A DNA stretch of 64,000 nucleotides from Larus michahellis (lineage: Eukaryota > Chordata > Aves > Charadriiformes > Laridae). Made by a program: the position numbers and the translations under genes. The DNA lies in assembly GCF_964199755.1 (NCBI RefSeq), contig NC_133911.1:1949001-2013000 (forward strand), written 5' to 3'. Positions 34,369 through 48,900 of this stretch are shown in pieces. The notes beneath the pieces were generated by a model, which saw only the letters and a list, made by a program, of their open reading frames with translations, did no database searches and was not told the DNA's origin. How positions within the stretch are numbered: position 1 is the first letter of the stretch; each line of letters begins with the position of its first letter.

Positions 34369-37300
34369 GTGAGTGACCCCCGGTGCCGCGGCGGGGGGGG
34401 GAGACGGGGAGCGGGGGGGCCCGGTAGGCCGCGGGGCGAGGCGCGGGGGCGGCCTGGCGGAGGGGCGCGGGAACTCCCCTCGGCGCCGCGCCCCCTCCCT
34501 GACAGGCCTCGGGAGGGGCTGTCGTGAGGAGTCGCGACGCGGGGGCTGTCGCGGTGGGCAGCGCAGCCTGCCCCCCCGCCCTCCCCTCCTTCCCCGCCTC
34601 GTACCCGGGTGCAGGCCCCGTGCAGGCCCAAGGAGGCGGCCCCGGCCCTCCGGGGGCCTGCGAGCGGTGCGGCCGGGCCTGGCGGGGTGCGGGCCCCCTC
34701 GGCCGGGCCTGGCGGGGTGCGGGCCCCCTCGGCCGGGCCTGGCGGGGTGCGGGCCCCCCCGGCCCCCCCTCACAAAGGAGGTGGCGGGCGTCAGAGCCGC
34801 CTCTCCCGTCCCGCTGACACCTGGGGAACACCGGCGGGGCCGCCGCGGGCGGCGGGGGCAAGGCCAGCGGCGGAAGGGGCTGATAGGGGTGCGACACAAT
34901 AAATAATCGCTATTTATAAACTTCGGAAGTGCTTTAGCTCCCGCGGTGGCCTTCCCGCCTTTTGGTTGCGGGTTTGTTTGTTGTTGCTTTTTTCCTCCAC
35001 AAACTCACTTCATCGGAGGCCGGGGAAGTGCCGCCACTCGAGGAAAACCTCTGTCCCAGACTTCAGTGTGGCTCCGCTGTGCCAAAAAGAAGCCCCGAGT
35101 CCCCCTCGGCGCTGCCAGCGATGGATGCAGGCCTAAGTGTGAGACTATGAGGCACGTCTGAGTTCCTCCCCGAGACCCTGTGGTGGTCACAGCCTGGTTA
35201 AAGAATGTTAATTACCCTCCTCCGCTTACTGCACATGGTTTTCCACACAGAAGGCTATTAAATTCCAGTCTGGCATGGGACTATTCCAGAGGGGCTGCCA
35301 TTCCTAGTTTCATTATCCTTATTGCCTAGACTGCTGTTTTGGGCTAAAAGCTTTCAAAAACTTCAGGAGAGAAAGAGCAGCGTACCAAAATCTCAGCAGC
35401 TCTTGCCAGGCCAGAGGGGCTCCACCAGCTTACCCAAGGATAGCTCCAGAGCGGCGACACTGTTTGGAATAAAGCCTTCCCGCCTGTATTCTAACTATTT
35501 TCGCATTCACTGGTGTCTGCAAAGCACAGGGGACCGCTCAGCCTGTGCTGCAGGACAAGAAAAGTTAGATAATGTGGGGTTGTGGGTGTGTTCGCTCCTT
35601 TTAAAGTGTAGCAGAGACGGACAGTTTGCTCCTATCTCTGGTATTTCACAGGTTACTCTTTTCAGGAGTCATACTTGGCAGCTGAGTTTTTTCGGGGTTA
35701 ACGAGCGTGTCACTTCTCAGTTCTTATCAGGCCTCTTAAGTAATAGTTGCACTCTGATTTCCTAGCGTGCGAATTTTGTTTGTTTGTTTGTTTTTACCAT
35801 AAATAGTATTTTTAGCATCTTCAAGAAATAGTTGGCCAACAATCTTTGGCAAGCAGCTCTGTTATTGAGGCGGGAAAGGTTCAGAAGTACTCATGTTTAT
35901 AAACAGTGTCGTACTATTGAGCTTGTCCATGTGAGAACAGCATGTGTGGGGGGAATGAGAGGAGAGGAAGGTACCACTGGTGAGGATCTCTTCCATTCAG
36001 TTAAAGAACGGAGGTGTTTTGATGGACTGCGCAGGAGAGCACTTACCTTCCTCAGGAGGAACTTAGAGATCGGTGGGTAGAGTGGGAAACATGTGGAAAT
36101 GAGGAATGGTAGGGGGAAAAAAAAAACCCACGTAATTTCTGTTCAGGGGGAAGAACTTGGTGTACATGCCTTGAAAACATCTACTGGCTTTTGCAGCCTT
36201 TCTCTGCTTTACCTGCATGTAATTAATTAGCTCTTCAATGCACCGTGCACTTTTCTCAGGTAGCAGCTGCTTGAATTATTTTTGTCTTCGGAATATTTTT
36301 TTTTTTTTTTAGTGTTTTCCCTTTCGACAGAAACTGATGTGCAAATCTTTTGTCAGTGTTTTGTTACAAGTGACCCAGGGTGTTGTGGGGATTTTAACTT
36401 CCATGAGGGAGAATAAAAGAAGTTTTATGTTGATGGACTCTAATACGAGGTGTGAGTAGATTTTGTATAGCCTGCAAGGAAATCATACCTTTTATTATGT
36501 ATAGTTTTGTCCTATAGAATAGTAGGTGATGGCTGAATAAGTAATAGTTTGGGAGGAGGGTTTACATAGTGGTTTTAAATTCATTCCATCTAAGCAAGGA
36601 GGATGTTGCCTGTAAGAGTTTTGTGCCCTGGTCTGTAATGTTAGCAGCCTAAATTTTCATTCAGGTGTCAGTGGTTTGTCAAAATTCATAATGTTGGATC
36701 CTGGAACAAAGATATTTCATCCAAGGCTATGAAACTTTCAGCAGTGGATTTTCATGTTGGAGTAGTTTTAAGTTTGTGACCTAAACCTGTTCTAAACTTA
36801 AAGCTGAACTCTCTGCTTTCTAATATGGGCTACTGAATTCCATAGCCGCTTGTGACAGCGGCAGCACATGGAGAATCTGTATCATGGACCAGACGAACCA
36901 AAGCTTGTTCAAAAATTGTTGTCCCACAAGGGTTTTCACTGTCACAATCCTGAGCATCCATGCTGAGAGGGATTATTTTTAGGCAGCTATGCAAGCAGAA
37001 ATTCTGCTTCCTATTAATCCCTCAGCTGAAGTTTTTGCATGTTTCTAGGTGTAATAGTGGCGTAATTTAAGTTGCACGCCACCTGGCTTTGTCTGTGTCT
37101 GGGGATATGAAGAAAAACTCCTGGGGATAGGAAAAGAAGATAATCCAGGCCACGGAAATGATCTGTTGTTACTGTCTTCTGTATAGGTCAAAGATTGATC
37201 GAGAAAGAATCTGAAACCTGTAGTGGTTTTTACATTGACCTGTCATTCTTGGTGGTGAAGAATCGTGGCGGTGAGGCATGGGTCGTTACGTATATTTTAA

Positions 37301-40300
37301 TAAACATCTGTTGAGCTTGAGCTGACTTTGAGTTTCAGTATTATACCCTAACAGAGATGAGGTGCTGAGCTAGGTCCCGGGTTGCGAGGCAGAGCATCAA
37401 CCTCACTGTAGTAATGTGCCGTTTTGTTTTGTTTTGTTCTTTTTTCCAGTGAAAGCAGCGTCTGTGCATGCAAGGGGCTTGCTTTACTCTGTGAAAGCAG
37501 AGCAGCAGGATAGGCAAGGTGTAAGTCAGGCTGTATTCGTGGTGTTTGGAGTCGCAGGTCCAAATTCAGTGCTATCCTGAAATGAAAATGTATCTTTAGA
37601 CTTAGAAATTTGGATCTCCGTGTGTAGGAATGCATGTGTTTGGAAACTAGAAGCGTGAAAGGTTTTCACTGTGCTCCCGTGAACCCTAATGTACTTGGGG
37701 TTTGGTGTTCCCCCCCTTAACACTGTGTGGGGAAGGAGTGGATGGAAATAGAAACTGTAACGCTAGTCAAGCCAAAGTATTTCTTGCCTGGCAAGTGGTG
37801 AGCTATTGGATCTTTGTGTTGGACCACGATTCTTCTTTAATTGAAACAAGATGGTTTGTAATGCTTGCAGCAGCGTGGGGCTCAGATAGCCTGTAACAGA
37901 TCTCTGGGAGACTCAACGGGGAGAGAGCTGCAAATACAGCCCTTGTAGCTTAATCAGGAGACAGGCGATTGAAAAGTCCGCTGAACTAGGACACCTCCCA
38001 GGAAATCGATGCTGCGCGGTGGCCGTAAGGATCGGGACAAAGTTAGCCCAAAACTTGTTGAATGGCAGCAAAAGCGATGGGAATGCGAGTTGTGGAGTAA
38101 TGCTCAGCCAGATGGGAAACGGGAGTGAATTTCCAAGCAGGCTGCCAAATAAGGATTAGAAGTGGGGACTAACTTGTATTCTGTATTCGGTAAGATATTT
38201 TATTCGTCTACGCGTTTTTAGGCGGTTTTAAATGACTTAATACTACTGGTCTGACTTAAGACAGCAGGCATCTTGGTGAACTGCAAGAACAGAAGAGAGA
38301 TCAGTAAGAGCTGGAACTTCTTTGAAGCAGGCTGCAGAAGGCAATCCGCTGAGAACTTCTAGCTGATACATTTTACAAAACACAAATTTGTATCAAAGTT
38401 GTTGCTGGATGTTTATGTTCTGTGACAATGTAAATATTGAGGGTTTTGGTAAGACACCTTCTACCTGAGCTGGATTTTTAGGGGAGAGGTTTGACGATTT
38501 CAGAGGGCCAGAAGTCTTGGAAAAGTTGGCCAGCTTGCAATTTAGAAGGTAATATTTTGGCATGTTTTATTTGGATTTGCAAAAATATTAACATTTCCTG
38601 TGCTTTTTTTCTGCGGCTTCTGAGACATTTAAATGCTTTTCCGCTCAGGACAGCACTATATAGTAGTAGATAATTGCACAATAATCTATAGCCTGTTTTT
38701 AAAATACAATTACTTTACTTTTTAAGCCTTTCTGATAATGAACAGTCATTCTTGCTTCCGTTGCTTGTAAGGTTGGCAGTTTTATATCCCTTGACACCCT
38801 GACCTAAGTCTGCAAGAACATAAAAACTTTTTTCTAGCCCTTTTTGACCCGATTTCTAGACCCATGTCATGTACAGTATTCCAAGTCGTGTCTAAGAGCA
38901 CATCAATCACCGGAGTACGTGTCATGTAACAGTAAGTGGACACCCTTAAGGGCACAGGATTGGATATGCTTTCTCATTTTTCCATTGCATATTTGTTTTC
39001 AGTCTGCTCAGCCCGTACACCCTACCCCGAGTCCTTGTGTCTTGGTATTTCTACCAGCGTGACAGTTGGCTTGCTATGATCAAGACCTGACTTTATCCTG
39101 AAATATTTTCTCTTGAATGAGATGGAAGTCTGAGATAAGCTGGCAAATCAGTAGAAATTCAAGGACTCATCCAAACTGTGCTTCAAATTAATTTATTTTT
39201 TTTCACGCACATTCTTGTGTCTCTTACATTGGTGGGGGACTCCACTCTTCTGAAATATTATCCAGACCCTGAAGCCTCCCTTCGTGGCTTTTTTCCTAAT
39301 GATGCGTTGATAACTTAGGAGGAGATGGGTATATTTTTTTCATAATAGTTCATGGACCTGTACCTTTGACTGGGCCTTCCATTAGTGGCTGCTCCCTGAG
39401 CTGGGAGACCGGATACTGTCGACCATTCCTGCTCATCTAGAAATCCAGAAAGCTGGGGGGTTTTGTTGCTTATCAGCTCCTCGCTGGATTACCAGCTTTG
39501 AAATGACTAGTTCATGATAGTTGGGGAACCTGCGAACCTGCACTTCAAATGACACATAGGAAAATGAGTGTGAGGAGTTCCTATCTGTACTTTCAAGCAG
39601 CTTTTTGAAAAGGTTGGTATCCTGATGTTTGTTTCATTGCTGGTGTGATTTTTTTTTTTTTTCTGACAATCCATTAGATCTACGTGTACGCGAGAGTTAC
39701 TGAACAACCACCTTGAGAACCTGCACCCTCAATTGATGGCCTCTTCCGTCTTTCTAAGCACAATATTTGTTTGTTTGACATTTGTGTAAATGCAAAATAC
39801 AGTTATTACTTTCCAGTTGCTTATTATTAAAAGCGATGCTTGCAATGGTGGTACGCATTTAAAGATGTCTTCGTATCTCATACATAGGGTGTCCAGGTAG
39901 CAGTTGGCTTGGGTGACTTGATTTTTCATTTAAGTAAATCTTCTGTTTTATTTGGAGGGGGGTGAGAGTTTTTCTGCATTGCTGTAGCAAAACCTTCTAG
40001 TCTTTTGCTTTATCTTTTTGAGAAACTAAATTCAGTCCTGTTTGTAGTTGACGTTTCACACCCAGTCCAGGAAACTACTTTTGATCCTTCTTCGGAAAGA
40101 AATTGGCCGAGCAAAAGTAGTCCTTGAGCTGTGATGCTTTCGCAAGGTGGTGCTTGTGACCTTGCCCCTTGAATATGGGTGCTTTGAAGTCAGTAGGTGA
40201 TTATCCTCCTGCTTCTTTGATTGCCGTGGCCTTTTGAGCAGGAGTTGGGTTGGGAATGGGAGGGAATCAGCAAGCTCCTGTTTGGGGCACTCTGAATTTC

Positions 40301-42701
40301 TGCTGGATGATGACTTATTTGCATGTATTGTTGGCACTGAAGTTATGAATTGTGCTGTGTTAAGTTTCACTCTTGAGAGCAAAGACTCAAGTAGTTTATA
40401 CTGTGATCTTAACAAAAGGGTTTTTTAGAACTTGGGGAATTTTAAGTCAAAGTTGGGAGTACTGTGTTTTCATGTGTGTGACATGCAGGTCACACAGTTT
40501 AAAAATAAATAAAACCCAGGACCAGGTCAGCCAGAGTGCATGCTTGTATGTATGTTTTAGTAATCCCAGGGAAAATGTCTTTTGTAGCCCCCAACTGATT
40601 TCCCTGAGGATGGATCTGTTATTGGTTATTTTAGGACTCATTTCAAAATGCTGGCATTTTTTGAAGGGCTTCAGGCTATGCTTCTTAGAAAAAAAAAAAT
40701 AAAAAAATGCTTGATGCTGAGCCGAGGCCAGGTGAAAATTTTTAATTTTTCCTCTCACTTTCCACGCTTAAGGGAGGACGATCCCATAAAACAGAAGAAA
40801 AAAAAAAAGAAGTGCTGGGCTGTAGTTTCTATGTTGTAATTGGCCATTGGTATTTTTTTCCCATGCTGAAATTTCATAAGAAATCTTCACTCATCTCATT
40901 TATTTTAGTTTTGGCTTGTAGTGTGGTTTGATTTTTCTGTTTTGTCTCAGAAGAGGATATCTGTCTCTGTTGCACTTGTTTGCTTCTACTGGTGCAGAGG
41001 CAGGGCTAGTTCACTGCCATTTTTCAGAATGACTGTTCGGTGTCAAAGGAGAAGTTGTAGATGTTGCAGAAGCGGATTGACTGTCTTTAGCTGTCAGAAG
41101 CGCTGTGTTTTGAAGATGGCCAGCTAGATGTCTGTCTTCCAGAGCATCTCCCGTGGAAATGCTGCCTAGCCATGTCTCTAGTCCTCCTGCCATCAGACTG
41201 AAAGGAAAGTCTCTTGGTCAGTTGTGCCGTAGGTGTGTGCAGCTGGTGTGACACTGCACCCACCTGCACCAGCAGTGCATTCAGCTTATTAATTTTCCAG
41301 TTTATTATTTGGGGAGGAGGTGTTGTAGGTACAATGATGTAGCCTCTTGCGTCACCAGTCCTTGGGAACCATTGTATCTTAACACGCATTCCCCTTGACT
41401 CTTCCTTCACTGCCACTGGTTTCGGAATGGAAACTACCTACACAGCTTGGAGATTTAACAAAAACGCTCCATGCAGATGAGCTGGGGTTTGGTTTGCCTG
41501 GGAAAATAACTGAGGTAGAGAAAGTCCCTCCAATCAACGAGGAGTCCCCACTGCTGAGTAATAAGAGGACTATATTTTTTGGCAAAAATACGGAGTAATG
41601 GAGGTGGTATTGATGTGGTACGGAGCATCCATCCCTGCAATGGAGAATGCAGTGCAAAATGCTGAAACTGGTGAAAGTCATTTTGAAAACCATGCCAGGA
41701 GTCATGTTAGGTCTCCGTTCAAGAGGAGGACACTCAGGCTGGGGGAATATCTCTTAGAAGTGAAAATCTGTGGTAAGTGTCTGCCTTCTTGTCCGAGCGA
41801 AAGAAAACAGACAGGTAGAAATGGGGAGCGTTTGGCTGTTTATCTGTAAGGAAGGGAAGAGGGCAGTCTGGAGCTTGATCCTTTGGATGGAACCAGGGAG
41901 ACCGGGTCCAGCCCTGGTGCGCTAGAGGTGAGGCTTTTCTTTTGAGGTTTTGAAAGGGGGTGCTGAGAAGAGGAAGTGAATGAGCAAGTGAACCCTGTAT
42001 TTTGCGATGGAAATAGCAGAGCACCTCTCCTTAGGAGAGGCTGACGCAGGCGGGTGGGCAGCAGGTAAGAAAGGTTAAACTATGCTTAACGCATTCAGCA
42101 TCCATGATGCTGCATGTGTTTGGAGGAGAGTTTTGTAAAGCTTTAATTTTTTTGTAGAAGGTATGGAGACTGCTGTGCTGATGGTTATTTTCTTGTTCAA
42201 GGACTCCTTCTTTTCGCTAAATTGCATGGGGTTTAGTTTGGGAGGGGCACGGTTCGGGTCCCCAGTGTGTGTATTTTCTGCCTAACAGATTTAATTCCTT
42301 AGGCTGATAGAAGCTGGATCAATGTGTCAGCTCCTGCTTTTACCCAAAGTCAATGACTTACTGGTTACCTCAATGCCTTACTTTAGGCACAGTGCAATTT
42401 CTGCTTTTTGTTAATGCTTTCTGTTAATTTAAAGAGCCTTTTTGTTCTTTCAGATATGTTTTAATGGAGCAGGCTGCAGTTCTGGCTTATACCTTTACCA
42501 TTTCTGCTACATCCATAGCGCTCAAGTTTGCATACATGTTTTAGCGTCTTTGTTGAATGCAAGTGTTGATTGTCAGTTATGTTAGTCATAAGCTGTAAGT
42601 CATTTGTCTTTCTTTTCTTTTTAGTCTTTAGTTTGTTAGATACATGGACATAGATGTTTTTGTTTTGTTAATTTTCACACCACATCTCTTCTGTACTTTA
42701 G
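34369..42701 (+). other. HP1BP3: HP1BP3 intron 1
   Basis: Beyond the CpG island this 8.3-kb intron is A/T-rich with several T runs. I recognise no transposon, RNA gene or coding exon. An alternative 5' non-coding exon could be present and unseen. Confidence 0.5.
34671..34760 (+). repeat. Tandem repeat, 3 x 30 bp, in the CpG island
   Basis: Three adjacent copies (34671-34700, 34701-34730, 34731-34760) are identical except for one base at the very end of the third. They begin GGCCGGGCCTGGCGGGGTGC. The repeat lies just inside intron 1. Confidence 0.95.
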
Positions 42702-42901
42702 GTTGACTCCTCACTGCACTGTGAAAACCATTAGGAAAAAGTCCTTGGGGTTAAAACCTGGGGCTCCACAGTGTTACCTGCACTTGGGGCTAGAAATTAA
42801 TTTAAATGGCGACTGATCTGTCTGAAGCTGAACCCGTGCATCATAAGGCGCTTCCACTCTTAACGGGAGCTCAGCTGATCCACACGGACAAGTTAAGTGA
42901 G
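42702..42901 (+). CDS. HP1BP3: HP1BP3 exon 2: 5'UTR and start codon
   Basis: The acceptor TACTTTAG (AG 42700-42701) is preceded by a pyrimidine-rich tract. About 104 bases of 5'UTR without an ATG come first. The ATG at 42806 (T at -3, G at +4) is directly preceded by the in-frame stop TAA at 42803-42805. It encodes 32 residues, MATDLSEAEPVHHKALPLLT to DKLSE. Donor GTAGGG. Confidence 0.93.
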
Positions 42902-45900
42902 GTAGGGGCTGGCCCATTCTCCAAGCTTGCCCTTGGATCAGTCCTTGACTTCCAGTCCTGCTGAAGGTTACTTGGTACTCTTTCTCCCCTGCTTGTAGGA
43001 AACTCAATTGGGAGTCTAATAAACCCCATACGTGCTCTCCTTCCCCTTCCCTGCTTTGCCTGAGATGACGTATTTGTCAAAATCCTCAAATGGTCATCTC
43101 ATTTAATTTGGAATTGAAAAGAAATTATTTCTTCTATAATTGTAAAACGTGAAACTATCCTCTCCAAGTATGCTTTAAAGAAGCAGGTTTGAGGGTTACT
43201 GTCTTCTAAAATTCTGAAAAATCCAAATGTAACCGGAATATTTCTACATATGCTGCTTTGATTTACTTTAATCCCGTTTCAAAAACTTTCCGATTCTTTC
43301 CAGTATCGGTACTGATTTTTGTATACTTTTTCTAGAAAGTTGAAGACGACACGATGCCGATCCGTCGCTCAGTGAATAATTCTTCCCGGGAAACTCCTCC
43401 CAAAAGCAAACCTGCTGAAGGTGAAGAGGTCAAAGCAGGTACGGTAATAGTCCTATAGTGAGTTGCTAATGTATATCCAAACATAGGGATGTGTTCCAAA
43501 ACTCCTGAAAAAAACCTTACTGCTGTGATTAAAATGTTACGAATGCTTAGCTTCTTTTCACAGCCGTTTCCTGAGTTATTGGGAAGTTGTATTTTGCAGC
43601 CACTGTCTTCAGTCTGAGCCCAATTGTTTTGTCCTTCATATTCTGTGGCAAAGCCCTGACACTCCAGACATGAAAATACAGCTAAATATAGTCCCTTTTA
43701 AATTTGTGCATCCTTTAGAGTAAAGGTAGAAACTGTGAAGTTTCAGTAGTGTCAGGAAGATGGGTTAAGATCAAAAGGTAGAGTTGATGAGTGGAAAAAC
43801 AAAGTATTTAATTTTTTTTCTTTCTTTTCCTGAACAAAAGGATTTTACCACAACGTGTCATAAAATCTAGTCTGATATTAATGTCTGGTCTTAGCAGCTT
43901 TACCGCAGTTTCTCAGAATGTGTCATTTCAGTATTGTATTCTGTTAGTTTCACTAACAGAAGTTAGAGACCTTAGACTTTGTCCTCTTTGGTGTCACAAA
44001 TAAATAAAGTACGTATGAAACTAACTATTAATACACTGCATATTTTAAATGCATGATGCCTTTGTGGGAAAACGTAGGAAAACACAGGAGAATGTGGCAG
44101 GAGTGCTTAAGATTGTTCTCAGAGATAGAGAAACTGTCTAATGTGTGGAGCAGTCACAGTAGGCAGCTCTTTATCCAAAAAGTGGGTAATGGCACTTTAT
44201 ACGCATCTTATCTAGCAGGCAGCCCAGTCTCTGAGGCCCGTTCTCAGCTAAATGTACTGGAGTTAATTTGCTTGGTGAGTTAAATTCTGACTGGATTTGA
44301 TCCTGCTAATAGACAAGTGCTTCTGCAAATGCACGTGTGATCTAAAGCTTTGCCAAGTCTGGAAAAATGTGATTGAAGCTTAAAATCCCTCAGGTGCAGA
44401 AACAGAGGTGTTTGACGACGAGTTGGTCGTAAACAAAGCTGCTTGTATGTATCTGTCCAAATTTCATGTAGAGATGTATGGTTTTGTACCTTTCTGAGTT
44501 AAAAACGCATAAACCACAACATAGGGGAAGATCTTGGTGTTTCATGGTACTGATTTCCCCGCCTCAGTGTCTCTGATGAGGGATGAGTGTAACAGTAACT
44601 GCTGTGGTTAAGAGGAAAAGACTGGGGGAATTAGTTCATTGTAAAAATGCTACATGGTGTTGCTCAAAGTTCTTCTGGCATTTGGTGGCTGATTACCCCT
44701 TTTCAAAGCTCTTTCACTAATTTCGTTCATTTCTTAAGTTATGTTTAAATTAGAGAAAAGAAATTGTCTGGTGGGAAATGATTTTGAGTGGGTGTTCTTA
44801 AGCTTTTTTTTCCACCCTCTGAATAGAGGCTAGTTTTAGGCTGTAACTTGATGCGTTTTCGTATCTTCTAGATGCGGAAGTAACTTCTGAGGAGTCTGCC
44901 TCTGTTGGAGAAGAACAAGAGAGTGAAACCCTGCCTGCTGCATCCAATGAAGCAGAACAGCCAAAGGAACCTGAGAATGAAGGGAAGGGGGAAACAAAGT
45001 CCTCAGAAGAAACCAAAAAGGAGTAAGGCTTGCTTAATGCTGAATTCAGGAATTTGGGTAGGATTCAGAAGAAAGTCAGGTTCTACAGATAGAAAAGAGA
45101 TGGGGAAAATAGGATGGATCCCTTTAAAAGGTGCTCATATGTCTTGGGAAGGAGCTACCAATCAAGTGTAGCTGCTGTTCTAGAAAGCGTGTGAGGCTGA
45201 ATATCAAGATAGGGTCTCTTTTGTCTAATAGAAAATGTTCTTTAAATTATTTTCAGTGTCAGATGTTCTGTGCCTTTTTTTTTTAATTGTCGTTCTGCTT
45301 GTTGCCATGTTTTACAGTGTCATTTGTCTTACCATTGCTTTGTATTTTTCCTAAGTGAGAAGGATCAGTCTAAGGAAAAGGAGAAGAAGGTGAAAAAGAC
45401 CATTCCTGCGTGGGCTACTCTTTCTGCTAGCCAGCTAGCTAGGGCACAGAAGCAGACTCAGATGGCTGCCACCTCACGTCCCAAAATGGATGCTATTTTA
45501 ACGGAGGCTATCAGGGTAAGCAGGAGACAAATGTTTCTTTTGTTCATCTGTCACAAAGCAGAATAATTTGTGCTCCTAAAATCCACAATTTCAGCTTGCT
45601 GATGGTACAGATGACAGTGCTGTCTGTTAGCAGGAAAGTTACTGCATAAGACGTGTATGCTTCTGCCTGAAAGTCCATGGAGCTGATATGTGAGTCCATG
45701 ACGATGAGGCAGCCCTGTAGCTTTATTTCTTTGTTTAGAATTTGTTCCCCTCCCTAATTACGTTATTAGAAACAGCTATGATGACCTAATGTGGTTGATT
45801 GCTGTCATCGTTTAATTTGGCGAGCCTTCTAGCCATGTTTAACTTGATTTACCTTGACTAATCCATCTATTTGTTACGTGCTTTTTTCAGCGTTAACTTA

Positions 45901-48900
45901 TTCTAATTCAGGACAGATGGAGATACTGTAAACTAGCATTCCAAAGCGGTGTCGGTCTTGGTTTGCTCTATCTCCCCTGGTTGTGCTGTAGTAGTTGCAG
46001 TGCAAAACTGCTGCTCTCCCCTCGAGGCTTGGTTCACGCACGTTGCCTTCACAGGAAGCCTGGACTCCAACAGCCTTAATTGCAAGATGGCCTTTCCAGC
46101 TGCTTTATCGTCAAAATATGAACTTCAACTTAGGTTTTTTACTAGTTTACTAATGTCAATCCTCTGTCTTATTAAAAAAAAAATAATTGGCAACTTGTTC
46201 TGACTTAATGATTACTCTATCTGACATTAGTAAAATTATTTACTGGTTGTATAGTGTTGGTTTGCCAAAAAGTGACTGTATTTTGTAGTAGCATGCAGTG
46301 TTTAAGGCGTTACATGTAAGTAGTTCAGAATAGGGGAGTAGTTGATACGCACCTGCTGTGCTGCTTTTGTGTTGTCTGCTCCTCAGCTACCCTGAAGGGG
46401 AAAATTAACTATTTTGTTAGTCATATTTTATACTCTTGAGTCATTGTGGGGAAAAGGCCAGCCCTGGCATCCTGTGCCGATGTGCTGGTCTGTATGCATC
46501 AGTTCAGTCTCTGTTCTTCCAGTCCCACAGCAAGATAATTTCAGTGCAGGTGGTTTCGACTAATTTTTTGCTTCTCTTTCAGGCGTGCTTTCAAAAGAGT
46601 GGTGCATCAGTCGTTGCAATACGTAAATACATCATCCACAAATACCCTTCCCTGGAGCTTGAGCGGAGAGGCTATCTTCTAAAGCAAGCGTTGAAAAGGG
46701 AGCTGGAGAGGGGACTCATTAGACAGGTAAGAGTTGCTTTGTGGAGTAGCAGTGGAGCTGGTAGGGCTGAGCTACACAGGAGTTTCTTAAACTCCGTTAG
46801 CGGGTCTCTGGGGTAATCGTGTTCTCCCTTGTGGAGCTTAATCAACCTCTGTCTCCACTTTGTTAGACACTAACAGAATTTCAGCGTTGTTCTGTCAATT
46901 ACATACTTTGCACGGTTGTCTTTTGTTTACGGCAGTTTATGACCGTTTCTTGTTGTTGTGTCATATGGCATTGCAGCAGCATGTGTCTTCAAACCGAGTC
47001 CAGCAACGTCACTTCTGCAGCAGCATGTTTCCTTTAGCACTGTAATTTATGCCTGCGGTATCTGTTAGGGTCTCCTGGTCAGGACAGCAGAGTGTGTTAC
47101 TAACGTCTCACTGTAGTTTCTGATCTTACTGAAGTTTCAGTGGGTTCAAATCGGGCCTCTGTCACAACAGCCCATTGCCAGGGTGGTGACGGTGCATTCA
47201 AAATCTGCCTAATGGCGTCAGCTAGTCTCTTTCAGGTTGTTATCACTCGGAGTTACTTTGTTAAAGACTGAAATGGGCTTTCTTTTGAACTAGGTGAAGG
47301 GAAAGGGAGCTTCTGGGAGCTTTGTGGTGGTGTCTAGTGCAGGAAAAACTGTTCCAAAAGCCAGAGACAGAAAGGTAAGATGGACCATTTTAAACAATAC
47401 TCCAAAAAATCTTGCACTGAAACACATGTATCTTGCAAAATGCAGCCTAACCTAAACCCAAACAGTATTCTCCTCCTCTCAACCCAAAGAGTTTTCTCCT
47501 CCTTGCTGTACTTTCCCTCGCTAAATGCAGTAATTGAAATGCTCGTTCCACTAAAATCAGAATCAGACAGCTCGTTTGAGAAATTAAAACCAAGTAGAAT
47601 AATGAAAATCTTAAAATGTTTACATTAAACCCCTAGGGTTTGGTTCAGAGGAAGAAAACTGAATAACCGTGAAATTCCTTTTCTGTCTTTACCTGGTAGA
47701 GAGAGAGATGCCTCTCGAGTATTGCAAGAAAGCTTTATGCTACTGCTTTTACTGTTATATCTATTGCATGGGTAAATGGAAGACTTCAGTCTTCAGGACT
47801 GTCAGATGAACATTTTTCCATCAGCTGTGAGGGCAGAGCGAGGAAGAAGAAAATGTCCTAAGGCTTCTGGAAGCAAGCTGCTAATGTTGGGTGTATATTG
47901 TTCTGAGGTAGTAAAATGGGATGTGGTTTTTTTTTTTTTTTTTTTTTTGAGCCTAGTCCTCACAATTAGTCATGGTTCCAGCACCGCTGTTCTCCACTCC
48001 CTGCTGCCCTGGGTGTATGAAACACATTTCTAACACCGCAGTTACAAAATGCTTAGCTGGAATTGCCGATCCGCTTGCAGCTTAGACGGGTGAACCCAGG
48101 GAGTATTGTAAGGCCTTGGTGCTTATCTCTTGGCTGCTGGGGAGACCAAAAGTCCTAGAACTGAAGGAAAGAGCGACACACTTGGTACTAGGGCACTGAA
48201 AGAAACTAATTGCAGGGTAACTTCTTTTTAAATAGAGCTCACTGGCTCCACAAGAAGTTTGAGCAAGGCACCTGATAACTGCTAACACATCGCTTTTCTT
48301 GTCTGCAGCATATCAGTGTCTTTGTTCCTAGTTACTTTCTCTGTGTTGCTGCAAAATGAATAGCTTGCTTTTGTTTTCAGTGAATTCAGCTAGCAGCAGA
48401 GCAGCTGTCTGGGTGAGCAGCACCCTCACCCATTTGACCGTTAGCAAAGCTGCTGTTCAGCATCAAAATCATTAAACTTCAGCACATTTCCCCACTCTTT
48501 TCTGTGTAAAGGACAGGACGTTTTTTTCCTAATCATCTCTTCCTCGCAGTAACAAAGGGACGGAGGAAAATTCAGAAGGGAGTGTTGGCTTCAATCAAGG
48601 TTTCATTCTGTCATCTGAAAAAAAGAAAATGCACTCCTGTTTGCCTGTTCAGTTTTGGGAAGATTTGACCTGTGTAAACAGGTCTTGCCATTGGTTTTTG
48701 TGTTACATGTCAGCGTGAATCGCTTTCACCTGTCTCATTGAAGGGTAGCAGAGGAAAATGTCTATAGAAGACGAAGGAAACCATTAAAAATACAGATATT
48801 GTTAAATACTCAGCAGTTTATGTTTGTAAAACTTTCCTAAGACTCCTATGAAAATTCCAACCAAATTTGCTTGATTTTGCTTAAACTGCTAAACTATTAA

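Larger units (their letters stand above)
33690..34900 (+). promoter_or_regulatory. HP1BP3: CpG-island promoter of HP1BP3
   Basis: This is a very GC- and CpG-rich block without a TATA box. It contains GCCCC pentamer repeats (33986-34024, multiple Sp1-type GC boxes), a perfect NRF1 palindrome GCGCATGCGC (34061-34070), a GGAGGC repeat (about 34117-34150), an inverted CCAAT (ATTGG, 34186-34190) and long C runs. It lies directly upstream of the probable exon 1 donor. The composition is typical of a housekeeping promoter. The start site is not determinable here. Confidence 0.85.

Noticed and set aside
33946-34899. Several long open frames in the CpG island, up to 317 codons
   Set aside because: They consist of Pro, Arg, Gly and Ala from extreme GC content and repeats, with few A/T-rich stop codons possible.
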